DNA from: Echria macrotheca
Taxonomy: Eukaryota; Ascomycota; Sordariomycetes; Sordariales; Schizotheciaceae
Assembly: GCA_030411725.1 (NCBI GenBank)
Contig: MU839831.1
Span: forward strand, 744,001-808,000
Direction of reading: 5' to 3'
DNA length: 64,000 nt
The notes beneath the pieces are model-generated. The model searched no databases. It saw only the letters and a program-made list of their open reading frames with translations, and was not told where the DNA came from. A program made the position numbers and the translations under genes. This document shows, piece by piece, positions 1 through 11,856 of the stretch (positions are counted from its first letter, which is position 1; the number at the start of each line of letters is the position of its first letter).

Positions 1-749
1 CCTCTCGTGAGCATCAAGTATCGCCGCCGCCTGCATGGCCCACACGGCGTCCCGTCCGCGGTTCCGTCGTTCAAAAAGAGCCCGATAAGGCTCCCACCAC
101 CCCTGTCCCTCCCCCGTACGGCATATCAATTTGCCCCTGTCCAACGTCCATCCAGTGCGGCGGAGAAGAAAGCAAAGAGGAAATCCACGCCCGTAACAAG
201 CAGGTTGGCAGACTTCGGAGTCAAGCGCCCGGGAAGTGGGCATGTGGACAAGGGAGCCAGGCAATCAGTCCAAGCGGACGGATTCCATCCAGCATTATCA
301 CCGATCTCTGTCGTGTGCTTATCGACGAATCCGGTGCCGTATGGATATCTCGGCCGCCCAGTCGGTTTGCCCTGCGACGAAACAGTGCAAAGCAAAACCA
401 AGGAAAAATCATGTCACCCAGAAAAGATTGTGTCCAGGGGTCCCGAAGAGCCGGTAGGATTTTCCATCGTGAGGAGAGGATGCAAGGGCTCAGGGAAAAA
501 AGAGGAAAGGGTATCCCAGCAAACACCCCGCGGGGAGAAGCCTGTTAAGGTATGTCAGATTCCAATAAGCAAGTGTCCAAACCAACAATCACAACGACAA
601 ACAACCAACCGCCAACCATCGCCCACTGATTACTACAGTGTGTATGCATAATGTTGGAAACACTAGTTCCTTGTTGGCGGTACAGGTACTATAACGAGAA
701 CCACATGAAACAAGCCACCATGTTGACAACCGCGAATCTATTGAACTGC

Positions 750-773
750 GGGCGGGCGGGCGGGCGGGCGGGC
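750..773 (+). repeat. (GGGC)6 tetranucleotide repeat, G-quadruplex motif
   Basis: Six runs of three G, each separated by a single C, followed directly by a GGC trinucleotide run to about 791. Four or more G3 runs with 1-nt loops match the standard G-quadruplex pattern. It lies in non-coding DNA. Confidence 0.85.
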
Positions 774-2762
774 TGGCGGCGGCGGCGGCGTCGTGAGACA
801 AACACAAACAAAAGATAGGGTAGTGTAGCAAAAAAAGGGAGTGATGCAAGTGGCGCACGTCTTCTTTCCCCACTGTGCCGTGCTGTACTGCGCTGCGAAT
901 CATTCGGCAGCCTCGGCCGGATGGGATTCGAGTAACACAGATTTCACACACACAGGGTAGCTTATCTCAGATGTGTTTGCATGTATTCCAGGACACGGAT
1001 AGCTATCGACAAGCGGACGGACAGGTAAGACATTGTGTGCCAGTCCATCTGGCTGGTACATCCAGACAGGCGGGCACACGAGCACACACAAAGTAAGCCA
1101 ACGTCGGTAAGGGTCAAGGCTATCCTGACCTTTTTCTTTCTTATCTTGTGCGATCTCGAGTTCGCGAGAAAGAGAGAGAACATTGGATGATGGATAAGAG
1201 AGAGAAAAAAGCAAAGCACGGAACTCTCGGTACCTCCCTAAGGCAGTCCACTCACAGTTCAGTTTGTATGACAATGTTTCAGATTGGCGATATCAACAAA
1301 AAGAAACGAAAATAAAAAAAGAATGGTTGAGTGGTTGTTCAAACCGTATCTATCTCGTTTGCACTTGACCCTGCGAACACGTATCGCCGAACGACCGAGG
1401 ATAAGTTAGATATCCAATGGAACTGAAAACTAGGTACGGGCACCGTATCCGTATGCAAACCACATTCGTAGATACATCTCCTATGAAACCCCTTGTGATG
1501 ATATTATTCATGGTGTTGTAGTTGACGCAGGGGCTTCTGGGAGTGTAGTTACACAGTCAGCCTCGTTCTCTATATCTGGTTTTGTACCATGGAGATAAAC
1601 ACAACACGCAGATGAGGTAGACGTGGACTTCCCTTCGGCAGATAGGTCGCTTCGCATACCAACAGCAGCATGTGAAAGTTTGCATGGTCACAAACTTGGG
1701 TACTCCGTACGTATGCAAACAGAATTGCCCTGCATCGATATTCGTAACTACACCGTCCCATCGTGGGATGTCAAAACAGGGAGACAGGGCGGTTGATCAA
1801 CACTCCCTCCCTTGATGACGCGAGTAAGAGAGATAGGGATTTAAAACCAAGCCGAAAAAGCAAAGGAAAACAAGGGAGAAGGCTGACAGCAGCAGCTCTC
1901 GGTCAGCTCAAAAAAAAAAGCAGAGTGTTTCACTCTTCAACACCACGCCTTCCTAACTCGGTAACCTTCTCTCCGGGCGGGCTGAATCTAGTTTGCCAAG
2001 CAAGAGACAAAAAAACAGCCCCAACGGCTTGCCGCTTGCCTGCCTGCTTGGTCTGTGCGCAACTACCTTATCAGATCTGATTCAACAGTTTTCCAGATTT
2101 CCCGCTCTGTAAGACAAAAAGGTCCAGCGAGTGGTGTCTGTCTGCGCTGTCTCTGCGCTGTCTGCCAAACCCCCCCTCCCCCCCGGAACCGGAACTGCTC
2201 AACTTGCATCCCGGAACGTTCGATCGGAGATGGATCGGGGTGAATTCAGAAACTCCCCATCTAGTTACGTATCCCACAAATTTTTGGTGGTAAGGGTGGT
2301 AACTCTATAATCTTGGTTATATTCGAACCGCCACGTTGTGTAGAGAGACCACGTCCCCTTCGTGTCCTTGGGAAGAAATGTGGGCTGATCAAATATCACA
2401 GTACCCGCGCGCCCCACGGTTCCCATTCCCAAAAAGAATGACATATCCACTTGGCACCATGTTTGTGTGTGTCGCGCGGGTGTTCTCTCGGCCCATATAT
2501 TGCCCAAGTATATATGAAAAAGCAGCCACAACCTGGTAGGCAAAGCAGCAGAGGTGCGGTGACTGTTTTCTGTCGGTTGAGTTTTACTCTTCGGTTTGCG
2601 CGCCGCCGAGCAGATCTTATTCACAGTTAATTCATGCACGACATGTTGCCAATGTCCCAAATTCAGCGAAGGCCGATCCCTGAGAAAAGGTCCAGATCAT
2701 GAAACCCTGTCGATTGGCTTCTTCGTTGTGTTGTGCGAGATTCGCGGCCCAGCCGCGACAGG

Positions 2763-2795
2763 GGGAGCGGTCGGAAGCCGCTCCCGGAGGCTTCC
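2763..2795. repeat. Overlapping alternative inverted repeats
   Basis: GGGAGCGG (2763-2770) pairs perfectly with CCGCTCCC (2778-2785) over a 7-nt loop. GGAAGCC (2773-2779) pairs perfectly with GGCTTCC (2789-2795) over a 9-nt loop. The two stems share bases, so only one can form at a time. No gene or transcript is known here. Confidence 0.5.
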
Positions 2796-5700
2796 CGGAA
2801 GGTTGAGGGTCGCTGGTTTTATGACCAGTCACTTTTGGTTCGCCGTGACTCTTCTTCGCCTCCTCTGGAAGGGCCGTTTTGGGGTGTGGTGGGGGTCCTC
2901 AGCGGGATCGAGGGGGCCAAAGGAGGGGCAACGGCGATTCGTCCCAAGTCCACCCCACCAAAAAAACCGTCTCCTGCCAATTACCTAATGACGTGAGACC
3001 CTCCACCCGTGGACGACAGTTCGCCAAATCCATGCAAGCGGGATGTACCCGTCAAGGCTGAATTGCCATGTGCCTTGTGAAAGCTGCCCCGGTATATCGG
3101 GTATATGAGAGGATGGTTTAACAGGAGAAGAAAACAACCTGTCGATATTCCGTCTGGGGCCATGAGGCGGCTTCACCTCGCTTTCTCTTTGCGACTCTGC
3201 CTCCGTTCCAATGCAGACTACCATTTCCGCGTTGCAGCGATACGTATACAGGCGGGTCGGGTCCGGTTGAGCCCGAACCGCAGCCAAGACGACGCTGGTG
3301 GATTCTCGGACAGGCCTGGCGGCGGAACTCGGAGACGTCGCCATGAATCAGTTACCGGTCAGCTTCGAGTCGTTGGTTCGCCGCTCACCGACTTCACTAG
3401 CGTTGAGTTGAGATAGTGTCCGGCACCCGTACCCCTTTCCTTTTTTTTCTTTTTCTTCCATCACTTTTTGTTGTTCAAATTGTTTTTCTGGTCCACCTGG
3501 TGCCGTAGCATGATAGAAGTGGGTGTCATCCGGGTATTGGTGCTGCAGCAAGCATGTCGTCCCGCGTCGCAGGTCCTCGGCTTTCCCACGGGCACGTAGA
3601 CAGAAAGCTGATTGGTGACGAGCTCAGAGCTGCCAAATGGAATCGAAGCCTCGCAGTCTCTGAACCGTTGCGCGCGCAGCCTGCGCCAGCACGTAATCAG
3701 CAGCCTCAATGAGCTCTGTGCGAATTCAAGACAGGCGGCTGCAGCCCCAACTCATGGGCTGACTCCGACTCCGATTCCGTACCACAGATTGGGCGTAGCT
3801 GATACCATCCCGACCCGCTATCGCGAGACAAGAACGCCCCAATCCTCAAGAGACCTGAATCGCCTTGCTGCATGTACACTCCTGCGCAACTGCCTATCAA
3901 GATTTGTTTGGGCATCATCGTTCCCATCGGGATGGGGCGTAGCAAGGGGCACACTCTCACCGACTCATCTCAGCTCTCCGTGGGAGCAGGCTACAATATC
4001 TCACCAACACCCAATGGCGTGTTGGACTCGTGGCGCATCTGTATTCTGAGTGGCGTATTGATCGTCTCCCTCAGGACATGCTTGGAAGACGTTGGACGGC
4101 TGCTCCAGTCGGTAGTTGGACAAGGTCCCGTGACGTAGATGGCCCGTGGTGTCGACTTCCTGCTTATCATCCCCAGTCTTTCCGAAGACGAGAAGGCGGT
4201 GAGACAGAAGTGCACATCTGGTTTCTTCGGTACGCGTGTAGGGTCTTCCTGGGAGCGCCGGCCAATGCCTGGCCGATCCGGGATGTGAGGGCCGAATTGT
4301 TAACTCCTGATGGCCCAGTTGCTTGGACTCAGCTGCTGTGCCACCCGACGTCCCGGCATATCAAACGAGGCCAATGGAGCACGAGAACTGGATCGTGTAT
4401 GGCTGCCACATGCTCCTGAGTCAGGACAATTAGAGGCTGGGCAACTGTGATCGGCTTGGCTCTTCGTCGTTTCGAGAAGGAGACTGAGGAGCGTCCGAGC
4501 CTCTCTTTCGGGCCAGTTACAACGGCGATGCTGCGAGATAAGGTACGAAGCTGGGCTCAAGGTTGTTACGGCTGGCGCGCGCGCAACTCAACGCTTGGGC
4601 AGGGCAGCAGGGCGACGACTGGGTTTTGTTGGAAGAAAGCGTGGTGATGTGGGTTTGTCGTCTGGCCCCTGGTTATCAGAGAAAAGAGGGAACAGGGTGG
4701 TCAGCTGGCCGAATGGGAATCGTTCCAGGGCAGCCGCATGGATTCCTTGTCGCTATTCTCGTTAAGTGAGCCGCGAGCAAGGACTGGGAAGCGCGTTTCG
4801 AGTCGGGGTTCAGATCAGAATTCAGAAAAGGGAACAATGGCACGGGCCAGGCCAAGCAACGTCGCTCGGCTCAGCGGCCCTGTGAGATCTGATCGAGGCG
4901 GGAGCGGCAGCCTCAGGCCGAAACATTCTTATCGGGACCCCCACAGACAAGCCCTCGTCATTCATGGCTTCAGTTGCGCGCGCAACAGACTCCCACACAG
5001 CATCCCTGTCCGAGACCCGTCCGACCATCGCCCCGTGTCACTTGCTGATAAAGTCGCAGATTTCCGGCCCTCCCGTTCGTTGCGGGCCACTGTCCCTGGA
5101 GGAAGCACTGACCAGCCTGTGGACAGCGGCACAACGGCTCTCGTCGACGTGCGATGCGCGCCGATTTGGCTTTGAGCTGCCCTGTGCGGAGAGATGGAAC
5201 AGACGATGGGAGAGGGGAGACAGAAGGCAAACCAAGCCGCTGTGGGAAAGTGGGCTGTCGCTAGCACGAGGAAAAGCACGTCCGGACGTTGACGCCAATC
5301 CGCAAATCTGCATCCTACCCACCTCCAACGCTCTCCACTGCTCCAGTTTCCCGCAAAATCTCCACGCGCGCCCACCCCGCGCCCACGCTTCGGGAAGGAA
5401 AAAGCTTTCACTGCGCGGCAGCTGGTCACGTCTCCCGCGACGTGCGTGCCAACTGGTTCTCACGTTATTAGCGAGCTGAGCGCCAGCTACGAAGGGAATC
5501 CAGACCCGACACTGGCCGGTGTCGCCGCCTGGCGGGCATCAGGCCCGGTTCAGCCCAAAACCACCGGCACTCTCAGTCCATGTTGCATGTTTTTGTCTGC
5601 AACTGATGCGGGACGAGTCTTTGAGCACCATTGCCGGCCCGGATGAGGTGCTTGAACTGGCTCACGTCGTCACCACCAAACCCCAAAAGAGAAAGACACA

Positions 5701-6890
5701 GGGGTGGGCGGTGCAGGTACCGTCTACCTCGCAGTTGCCGAGACGCATCGTAGACCCCCGTAGTCTGGGACCTGCCATTTCAGTGACACGGCTGGCACGG
5801 GAGAGGTACCTCGCTAATGGCGGCGACGCCCACTTGCGCCTATCAGCAACCCAAGTACGGGGGTACGTACATGGCTGTTGTCGCAATTTATCTCCCTCAA
5901 ATCCTGGAGCGGGCGCTATCTCTCACTCCTCTTCCCTCGTCTCGTCTGTCTCGCCCGCAATCCAGCTCTACATCATTCGCGGAAACACACTTGTCGCCGC
6001 GCTGTCTTTTTTGTCTCGATTTCGTTTCCTCGATCGCCCACACATATTCGCCAGCGACTGCTGCCCGCTCGTTCGCTGCCTGTTGTTCGCGACGTCGCCG
6101 GGTCGCACTGTAGAACGCTGCTCTGAGCCCCACAATAACTATACTGCGTCTGCTGCGACGACAACCACCTCCACCACAACCACCCTCCTTTACATCTTGC
6201 CGACACTGTCTGCGCCACGGTGCAAGCAAACGGCCAGCCCTTCGCCCCCAGGGTCGCAACCTCGCCGAACTCACAAGTCGTCGTCGATATCTGCATCGTG
6301 GTCTGTCCTATCACCGCGCGCCCTATCTTCACAGCCGTATCAGATCCACGGCCAGATTTAGGACGCCGTGCCTGAATTCGACCGAGGTGCCCCCCGTCCC
6401 GGTCAACTTACCTGCCTTTTATCTCTGGCTCTCGGACACCCTTGCTGCCTTGGCTGGCGTACTCCCACATGGGCTTCCGTCAACCCGACCCACAAGAAGC
6501 GCCCTAGCCAGCGATCACCCTAATCTGCTACATATCTACGCAGAGCCGCCCCAGGAACGATAACGACTTTTCCTTAAACAACCACAGGGCTGCCATCTGC
6601 CGCCCACCTCACCCCACTCGACGACAGGTTTGCGTTTATATCTCGAGGCCGTGGACGGCCGCCCGCTCTCAGACGCTAACCGCCCCCCCTCCATGGACGA
6701 TCACCACCACCATTACCAGTCGAGATTCGCGTTGCCATGCTTGACTTCCGGTAGTGTGGTGCCGCGAGCTGCTTCTTTCTAGGCTGCTGCCGACCCGTCC
6801 TATTCTTCATCAGCATTGCTATCTTTGTTCGATATTCCGCCAGAGGCCTTTTCGAGGAGAATCGTCAAGCTCCAGGGAGCTACCTCACTA

Positions 6891-8465
6891 ATGGCATCAG
6901 AAATGTCAGCTCAGTCATCCCCTTCGCCGCCGCAGGTGGCGACGCCGACCTCGGACGACACCCCGATGCCCAAAGGGCATTGCCGGTACATCCTCCTTGT
7001 GCCCGAGATCAAGGGCCAGCGTTGCGCATGCGTCGGCTTCACCCTTCACAAGGGCATCCCGGGCGCCACATGCGATTGTGGCCATCTGGCATGCTTCCAC
7101 ACCAAAGACCCCGAAGCATCGAGCGATCAGAAACAGGAACTGGATTCGCTCAAGAGGCGGATACAACTACTCGAGGAACAGCTCACCAAGGGCCAGGAGG
7201 ATGCGATAGACGGATTCGTTAGCCGGTTGAACGAGGTGGAGGAGCACTTGGAGAAGAGCAGGGAGGAATTCGGCGACCAGATCAAGGGAACCTACCGGAA
7301 CGTGAGCATGAGCTGGCGCTCCATCGAGCAGGTGGAACGGAAGGCCAGCCAGAACAGCGACCAGATCCGCCATATTCTCGACAAGCTGAGTGAGCACGGC
7401 GAGCACCTCCACAGGCTGCGTGAGGGACAGATGGAGCTCCGAGATGCCGACCTGAGCCTGGAGGAGAGAATCGAGAATTTGACCGAGACGCTAGAGGACT
7501 ATATCGACGAGCCGTTTCTCTCGCGTCCCCGGGAGCGCCAACAGCGGCGGAGATCAACCTCCGATACATCGCGACCAAGTATCCCTTTAGGCCCTCTGGT
7601 CCCTTTAGGGGTTGGGGGCGCCGTCCCCGACGGCTATCGGCGTCCCCTTCAGTCGGTGGAGATCAACCCCCAAGGGCTAGGACGTTCCGACGGCTACGTG
7701 CACGAAGGCATCGTAGTCCCTCGGAGCCAGAGTCGTGTTCCCGCAGCGTCTGCCCGAGCCACGGGTGCATGGACGGTGCACATCTCGCTTCTCCCGGCTG
7801 CGTCTGTGCCCATGCCGTTCGAGAGGAATACCAACGCCTACCAGCGATGCCTTTCCCGGGGACTCCACCAGATGGTCGCCGTCCATGGCCGCGACGCCGC
7901 CTCGTTCATCACGGCAGTCGAGAAAGCCTTCGGCAGCTTCCTGAAAGGCCGACAGTGGATGCCGCTCCAGGCCAAGCTGTGCGACGCCGAGCAGCTCCAG
8001 GGTCTCCCCATGTTGCGCCAGCTTGAGCCGCACCTGATTGATTCGCGCTATGACCACGAGTTTCTGCGAACACACTGCGCCGTGAGCGACAACAGTGGCA
8101 TGATTGACTCGCTGTATATTGCCATGCGCCACCACACCATTTCGTGGCACACATTGAGGCATGCGCCCGTTTTTATGGAGGGTCTCGAAGACGCCTGGGT
8201 TTATGACGAGCTTCTCGATGCCGCCGACCCCTTCGACGGCGACATGGCGGTCGATGACGGAGCGCGACCAGCAGCCGGCGATATCCTGCCACCCATCCAG
8301 CCATCCCTAAAGAGGCCGCTGACCGAGATGTCACGATCAAACAGTTTCGGGGCCGCCGGGTCTCCATCGATCGAGGGCGACGAGGCCCGAGTGAAGCGGA
8401 CATGTCCGGTGCCTCCGGCGGGGACGATTGTGGAGATGAGAAGGCGAGGTGTCGAGACGGCGTGA
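6891..8465 (+). CDS. Uncharacterised Cys/His-cluster and coiled-coil protein
   Basis: Single-exon frame of 524 aa. I chose the ATG at 6891 (context CTAATGG); the frame stays open upstream but has no earlier ATG. After a Ser/Pro/Thr-rich start, residues 31-70 carry C31, C45, C47, C61, C63, H65, C68 and H70, a spacing that suggests metal binding. Residues about 80-215 are charged heptad-like sequence with many E, L, K and R, probably coiled coil. A Ser/Arg/Pro-rich linker follows. Residues about 293-445 form a second ordered block with conserved-looking W, H and R positions. The tail has a basic PLTEMSR stretch and a KR-type nuclear-signal candidate. I do not recognise a named family. A nuclear role is only a guess. 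Coding potential is strong: a long frame, GC-rich third positions and protein-like composition. Confidence 0.8.
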   Translation: MASEMSAQSSPSPPQVATPTSDDTPMPKGHCRYILLVPEIKGQRCACVGFTLHKGIPGATCDCGHLACFHTKDPEASSDQKQELDSLKRRIQLLEEQLTKGQEDAIDGFVSRLNEVEEHLEKSREEFGDQIKGTYRNVSMSWRSIEQVERKASQNSDQIRHILDKLSEHGEHLHRLREGQMELRDADLSLEERIENLTETLEDYIDEPFLSRPRERQQRRRSTSDTSRPSIPLGPLVPLGVGGAVPDGYRRPLQSVEINPQGLGRSDGYVHEGIVVPRSQSRVPAASARATGAWTVHISLLPAASVPMPFERNTNAYQRCLSRGLHQMVAVHGRDAASFITAVEKAFGSFLKGRQWMPLQAKLCDAEQLQGLPMLRQLEPHLIDSRYDHEFLRTHCAVSDNSGMIDSLYIAMRHHTISWHTLRHAPVFMEGLEDAWVYDELLDAADPFDGDMAVDDGARPAAGDILPPIQPSLKRPLTEMSRSNSFGAAGSPSIEGDEARVKRTCPVPPAGTIVEMRRRGVETA

Positions 8466-9794
8466 AGAGTGCTGGCGAGCTCTTCTTTAATGACCTTGAT
8501 GAGATACCTACACACACACACACAAGTGCTCCACGATACTATCCGCCCCCGATGGGGAGATGTGGTTGAGAAGCAACACGAACCAAATGATAAACTGTGA
8601 TCATATCGGCAGGATAATGCTATAGACGGTCGGGTGCGGAACTTGGGGCGTTTGACGGAGACGGGGCGCATAACGATAAATCGAAGGAAACCAGGCACCA
8701 CGAGGTGTTAGGCTGGTATTTCCCTTTTTGATGTTTTTCCGATATTTACTCCGGTTGGAGAAATGTCAATCCTCCCTCGATGCATTTTTGTTTTTGTTTG
8801 GCGGATATCTGAGCAGAAAGCTTTCATTGGATGGCGAGGTGGTGAGCAGAGACGCGAGGTAGTTTGTCGAAACTTGGATGTGAAGTTTTTCAAGAGGACG
8901 ACTGATTGTGCTGTGGGTGATTGCTGTTGTGTTGAGGGATAAAGTGAGCAGACACCTAGCTTGTTATGGGTGACATAATCGAGGCATGAATAAGTCTAGA
9001 CTTTTCCACGTCATATTTTGGGGTTAGTGAAGTGTTGAAAAGTGATTGGGGTCATGGCCCCATGGGAGTGTGAAGAACATGTTCGGTGGAATCAGCTGTG
9101 ACCAAGGCGGCCATTGCAGATGATTCGGATAGGGAAAGTATAAAGATAGGAGGACCAGAAGCTAAAGATACTGCCATCATACAATCCACATTGAAATGCT
9201 GCTTGCTGGTGCTGCCACAGAAGAGGGGAGGTTCGGTCACTCGACTGTTTCAACGATGCCCAGTCCACGATTCTCGACGTCTGGGGATAAGTTGGTGACC
9301 CTATTCAGGCGAAGCTGGAGTATTCCGCGAGAATATGCGTTGGCTTGGGATGAAGTCAACCGGGTCTGCATCGTCACACATGAATTTGGAAAAATGGTGT
9401 TTGCTTGTGCTGCATTTGACGTGGTCACGAGATCCCGGCGAAGGTAAGGCTGCAAGTCACCAAGCCCCCGTTGCCCCGCTCCGCTAGGATCGAGCCTTGG
9501 CCCCTCGTTCATGTACCCCTCAGCCAAATCATGCGTGGGGGTACTTGTTGCAGAGCCGCGCCTCAACCGCGCTTGGCACTGAGACTTCGCACCTGTCGCG
9601 AGCTGTCGACTCGCCAAACCAGACAGAGTTCTCGGCACCGACCTTACCACACCACGTCAAACAAACGGTGCGCGCATTGCAGCTCAGTCAATAGCGTTAC
9701 TCAATTTGCGGCGAATATATCCTTCATACCCGAGCCGAGACCGGATTGCTCCCTGGCGACGCGCGAGTCGCAACGACCAAGACATACCTTAACC
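8466..9794. other. Intergenic region, 1.3 kb
   Basis: Probable 3' end of the upstream gene, with a short CA repeat at about 8509-8524, followed by the promoter of the NCBP3-like gene. I see no supported gene. Confidence 0.6.
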
Positions 9795-11365
9795 ATGGAT
9801 CTAGACATCGAAATGGACGTCGACGTCGACGACGTCGGATTCGCCCCGCAGATACCCGAGGCTTATACCCACGACATCATCACGGGTGAAGAGCAGGTTC
9901 GATCCCCCCGAGCATTGCCTACCTGCCGTCTTTCCCTTGCTGGTCGCTAATGGATTGCACTGTCCCAGGAGCCGGGAGAGGTCGATGAACCCCTCGACAA
10001 CGGTGATGCTTCCCAGACAGATTCTATAATTGTGCCATACAAGGTGTACATCAAAGGTTTAGACACGTTCACCCCAGACGACGTCAAGACGTATCTGCAA
10101 CAACACAATGGCTCGGGCCAATTTGAGCGCATCGAATGGATAGACGACAGTTCGGCAAACCTCATATTCAAATCCGAGTCTGCAGCACAAGAGGCGCTGG
10201 TGGCGTTGGCGACAGTGCCGATCGCGGATCCCACCCAACTACCGGCCCTCGAAGCGCTCGCCGCCAAGCCGTACTCGTCCAAGCCGGATAGCATGTTGCA
10301 GATTCGCTTCTCGGTAGCCGGAGACAAGAAGGTATCTGGCGCTGCCCAACGCAGCAGGTTCTATTTGCTGCATCCTGAATACGATCCCGAGGAGAGGCGA
10401 CGACGTGGCGAGTTCCCCAAGGGGAAGTACCGCGATCGTGACGAGGGCTACAGAAGGGACCGCCGCGATAGACGTGATGGGAGGCGCCGCGATTATCGGG
10501 ATGACGATGAGGACGAGGAACCTTTCGATGTAAATCTTTACGACGATAACCCTTCGGCATTAGCCCAGCGCACGCTTGGGCGACGCCCCCCGTCTCGGCG
10601 TCGCTCGGTATCTAGCATATCAGCCGGGTCGGACCAGGAACGCCAATACTCGAGGAGAAACCGGGAGAAGGAGCTGTTCCCCGATCGGCGGGGCGGGGAT
10701 AGCCGTAGAAGTCGTGCTCGATCGGCATCGCCGGTGCGTGACCGGGATGGAGACGCCCATATGGAGGATGAGAGGGCGCGTAACGCAGCCTCGCTACGGA
10801 GTCGGGAGAAGGGCCGGTCTCTACAAGAACGTCCATCTAGGGATAACAGTGGCCGGGAAAACAGTCCTCGTGAGCTGTTCCCAGAAAAGACTGCCAGGGC
10901 CAAGGAGCTTTTCCCTACCAAGCTCTCTTCTGGAACAACAACTGGCAAAGCACAGATGGACCAGGTAGACGACACCACCATTCTTGCAAGCGGTATGTCC
11001 AAAATCTCTCTTAGTTCGTGCCGCTGGTCGGCAACCGCCTCCTATTTTGTCGTAAGACGATGTCCGGGACGGTCGTAATCGAGCCTCCTCGTTCGGCAAT
11101 ACTCTCGGGACGATAGTTGACACCATTTCCAGCGAAACTATCAGATAGAATCACAACTCGGCCTGCTGCATCGGGCGGGTTGAATATTCGCGGCCTGGCC
11201 GCCAAGCGAGCCAGCGATCAAGGTCTGGCCATCAAAGGCACCGGCCCGACAGTCAGGGAGTTGTTCCCTGGGAAGTTCGGGAGCAATGCAGGGAAAGAGT
11301 TATTTGCGGAAAAGATAGAGGGAAGGGGAAGGAGGAGACAGAAGGCCGAGGATATGTTCCATTGA
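9795..11365 (+). CDS. NCBP3: NCBP3-like nuclear cap-binding / mRNA export protein
   Basis: Three exons: 9795-9896, 9969-10992 and 11133-11365; introns of 72 and 140 nt; 452 aa. An acidic N-terminus leads into an RRM-like fold from about residue 56. It contains WIDD at residues 91-94 followed by SSANLIF, matching the WLDD cap-binding signature of human NCBP3 (C17orf85, DUF2414). A block around SRFYLLHPEYDPEERRRR follows, then Arg/Asp and Arg/Ser-rich low-complexity sequence typical of nuclear mRNP proteins. In animals NCBP3 binds the m7G cap with NCBP1 and takes part in mRNA export; I infer a similar nuclear role. The C-terminal half carries five ELF[P/A]-x-[K/R] motifs, the last in exon 3. 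The next gene lies 491 bp downstream on the same strand. The fold call is secure by motif; function in this fungus is inferred. Confidence 0.82.
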
Positions 11366-11856
11366 TTTACGTAGCAGCTGTTCCCAAGCCACGGACTGGG
11401 TGACTGGTTGGGACAGTCATGATACCCAGCGAAAGACAAGCCAGCGGGCACCCAATTCGAACCCACTCAGGTCGGGCAGCTGTGTTTGGTGCGTGGGTTG
11501 TTTAGCAGAGCTGTGTAGATTCTATCCGAGGAAGGTGCGCTCACCACTTCTCCCCACCTCCGTCAGGACAGGAAGGAGCGCACCTGCTAGTCTTCACCAC
11601 ACAGGCCTTTTATACTCCTTTCAACCTCTCCACTTGGAATTCTTAGCAGCCTGGCAAAGTCCGTCTGCTCTGTTTTTAGTCCCATGTCAAGCCAACCTCA
11701 TCCCACCGCCGACTAGCCGACGCGGCTATCCCCTCGGCTCTCAACAGAGAGTGCGTCTCTAGGCCACGAATAGCTCCTTCTTGCACCTTTCGCTGCGTCC
11801 CCGTCTTTCAGCATACCTAGCGGTCAACAACAGCACATGTCTAGCCAGCGCTAGGC
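11366..11856. other. Intergenic region, 491 bp
   Basis: Terminator of the NCBP3-like gene and promoter of the next gene. It contains only the short upstream ORF at 11837-11854. Confidence 0.6.
11837..11854 (+). promoter_or_regulatory. Five-codon upstream ORF
   Basis: ATG TCT AGC CAG CGC TAG ends 2 nt before the main ATG at 11857. If it lies on the transcript, ribosomes would have to leak past it or reinitiate almost at once. The transcription start is unknown. Confidence 0.4.

Larger units (their letters stand above)
1..6890. other. Left intergenic region without a supported gene
   Basis: No reading frame here resembles a protein family I know. The open frames are short, overlap on both strands and have low-complexity composition. 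A frame open from the left edge to about 651 has no ATG start and no recognisable domain. The stretch holds a GGGC repeat near 750, overlapping inverted repeats near 2763-2795, and from about 5900 a C/T-rich sequence that is probably the promoter and leader of the gene starting at 6891. A degenerate or lineage-specific gene between 3600 and 4750 cannot be excluded. Confidence 0.6.

Noticed and set aside
7..651. Frame open from the left edge as a partial gene
   Set aside because: It has no ATG, a low-complexity basic composition and no family match. It could be a gene tail, but nothing supports that.
9889..9910. tRNA B-box-like GGTTCGATCC
   Set aside because: It spans the NCBP3-like exon 1/intron 1 border, and no matching T-stem, A box or acceptor stem is present.
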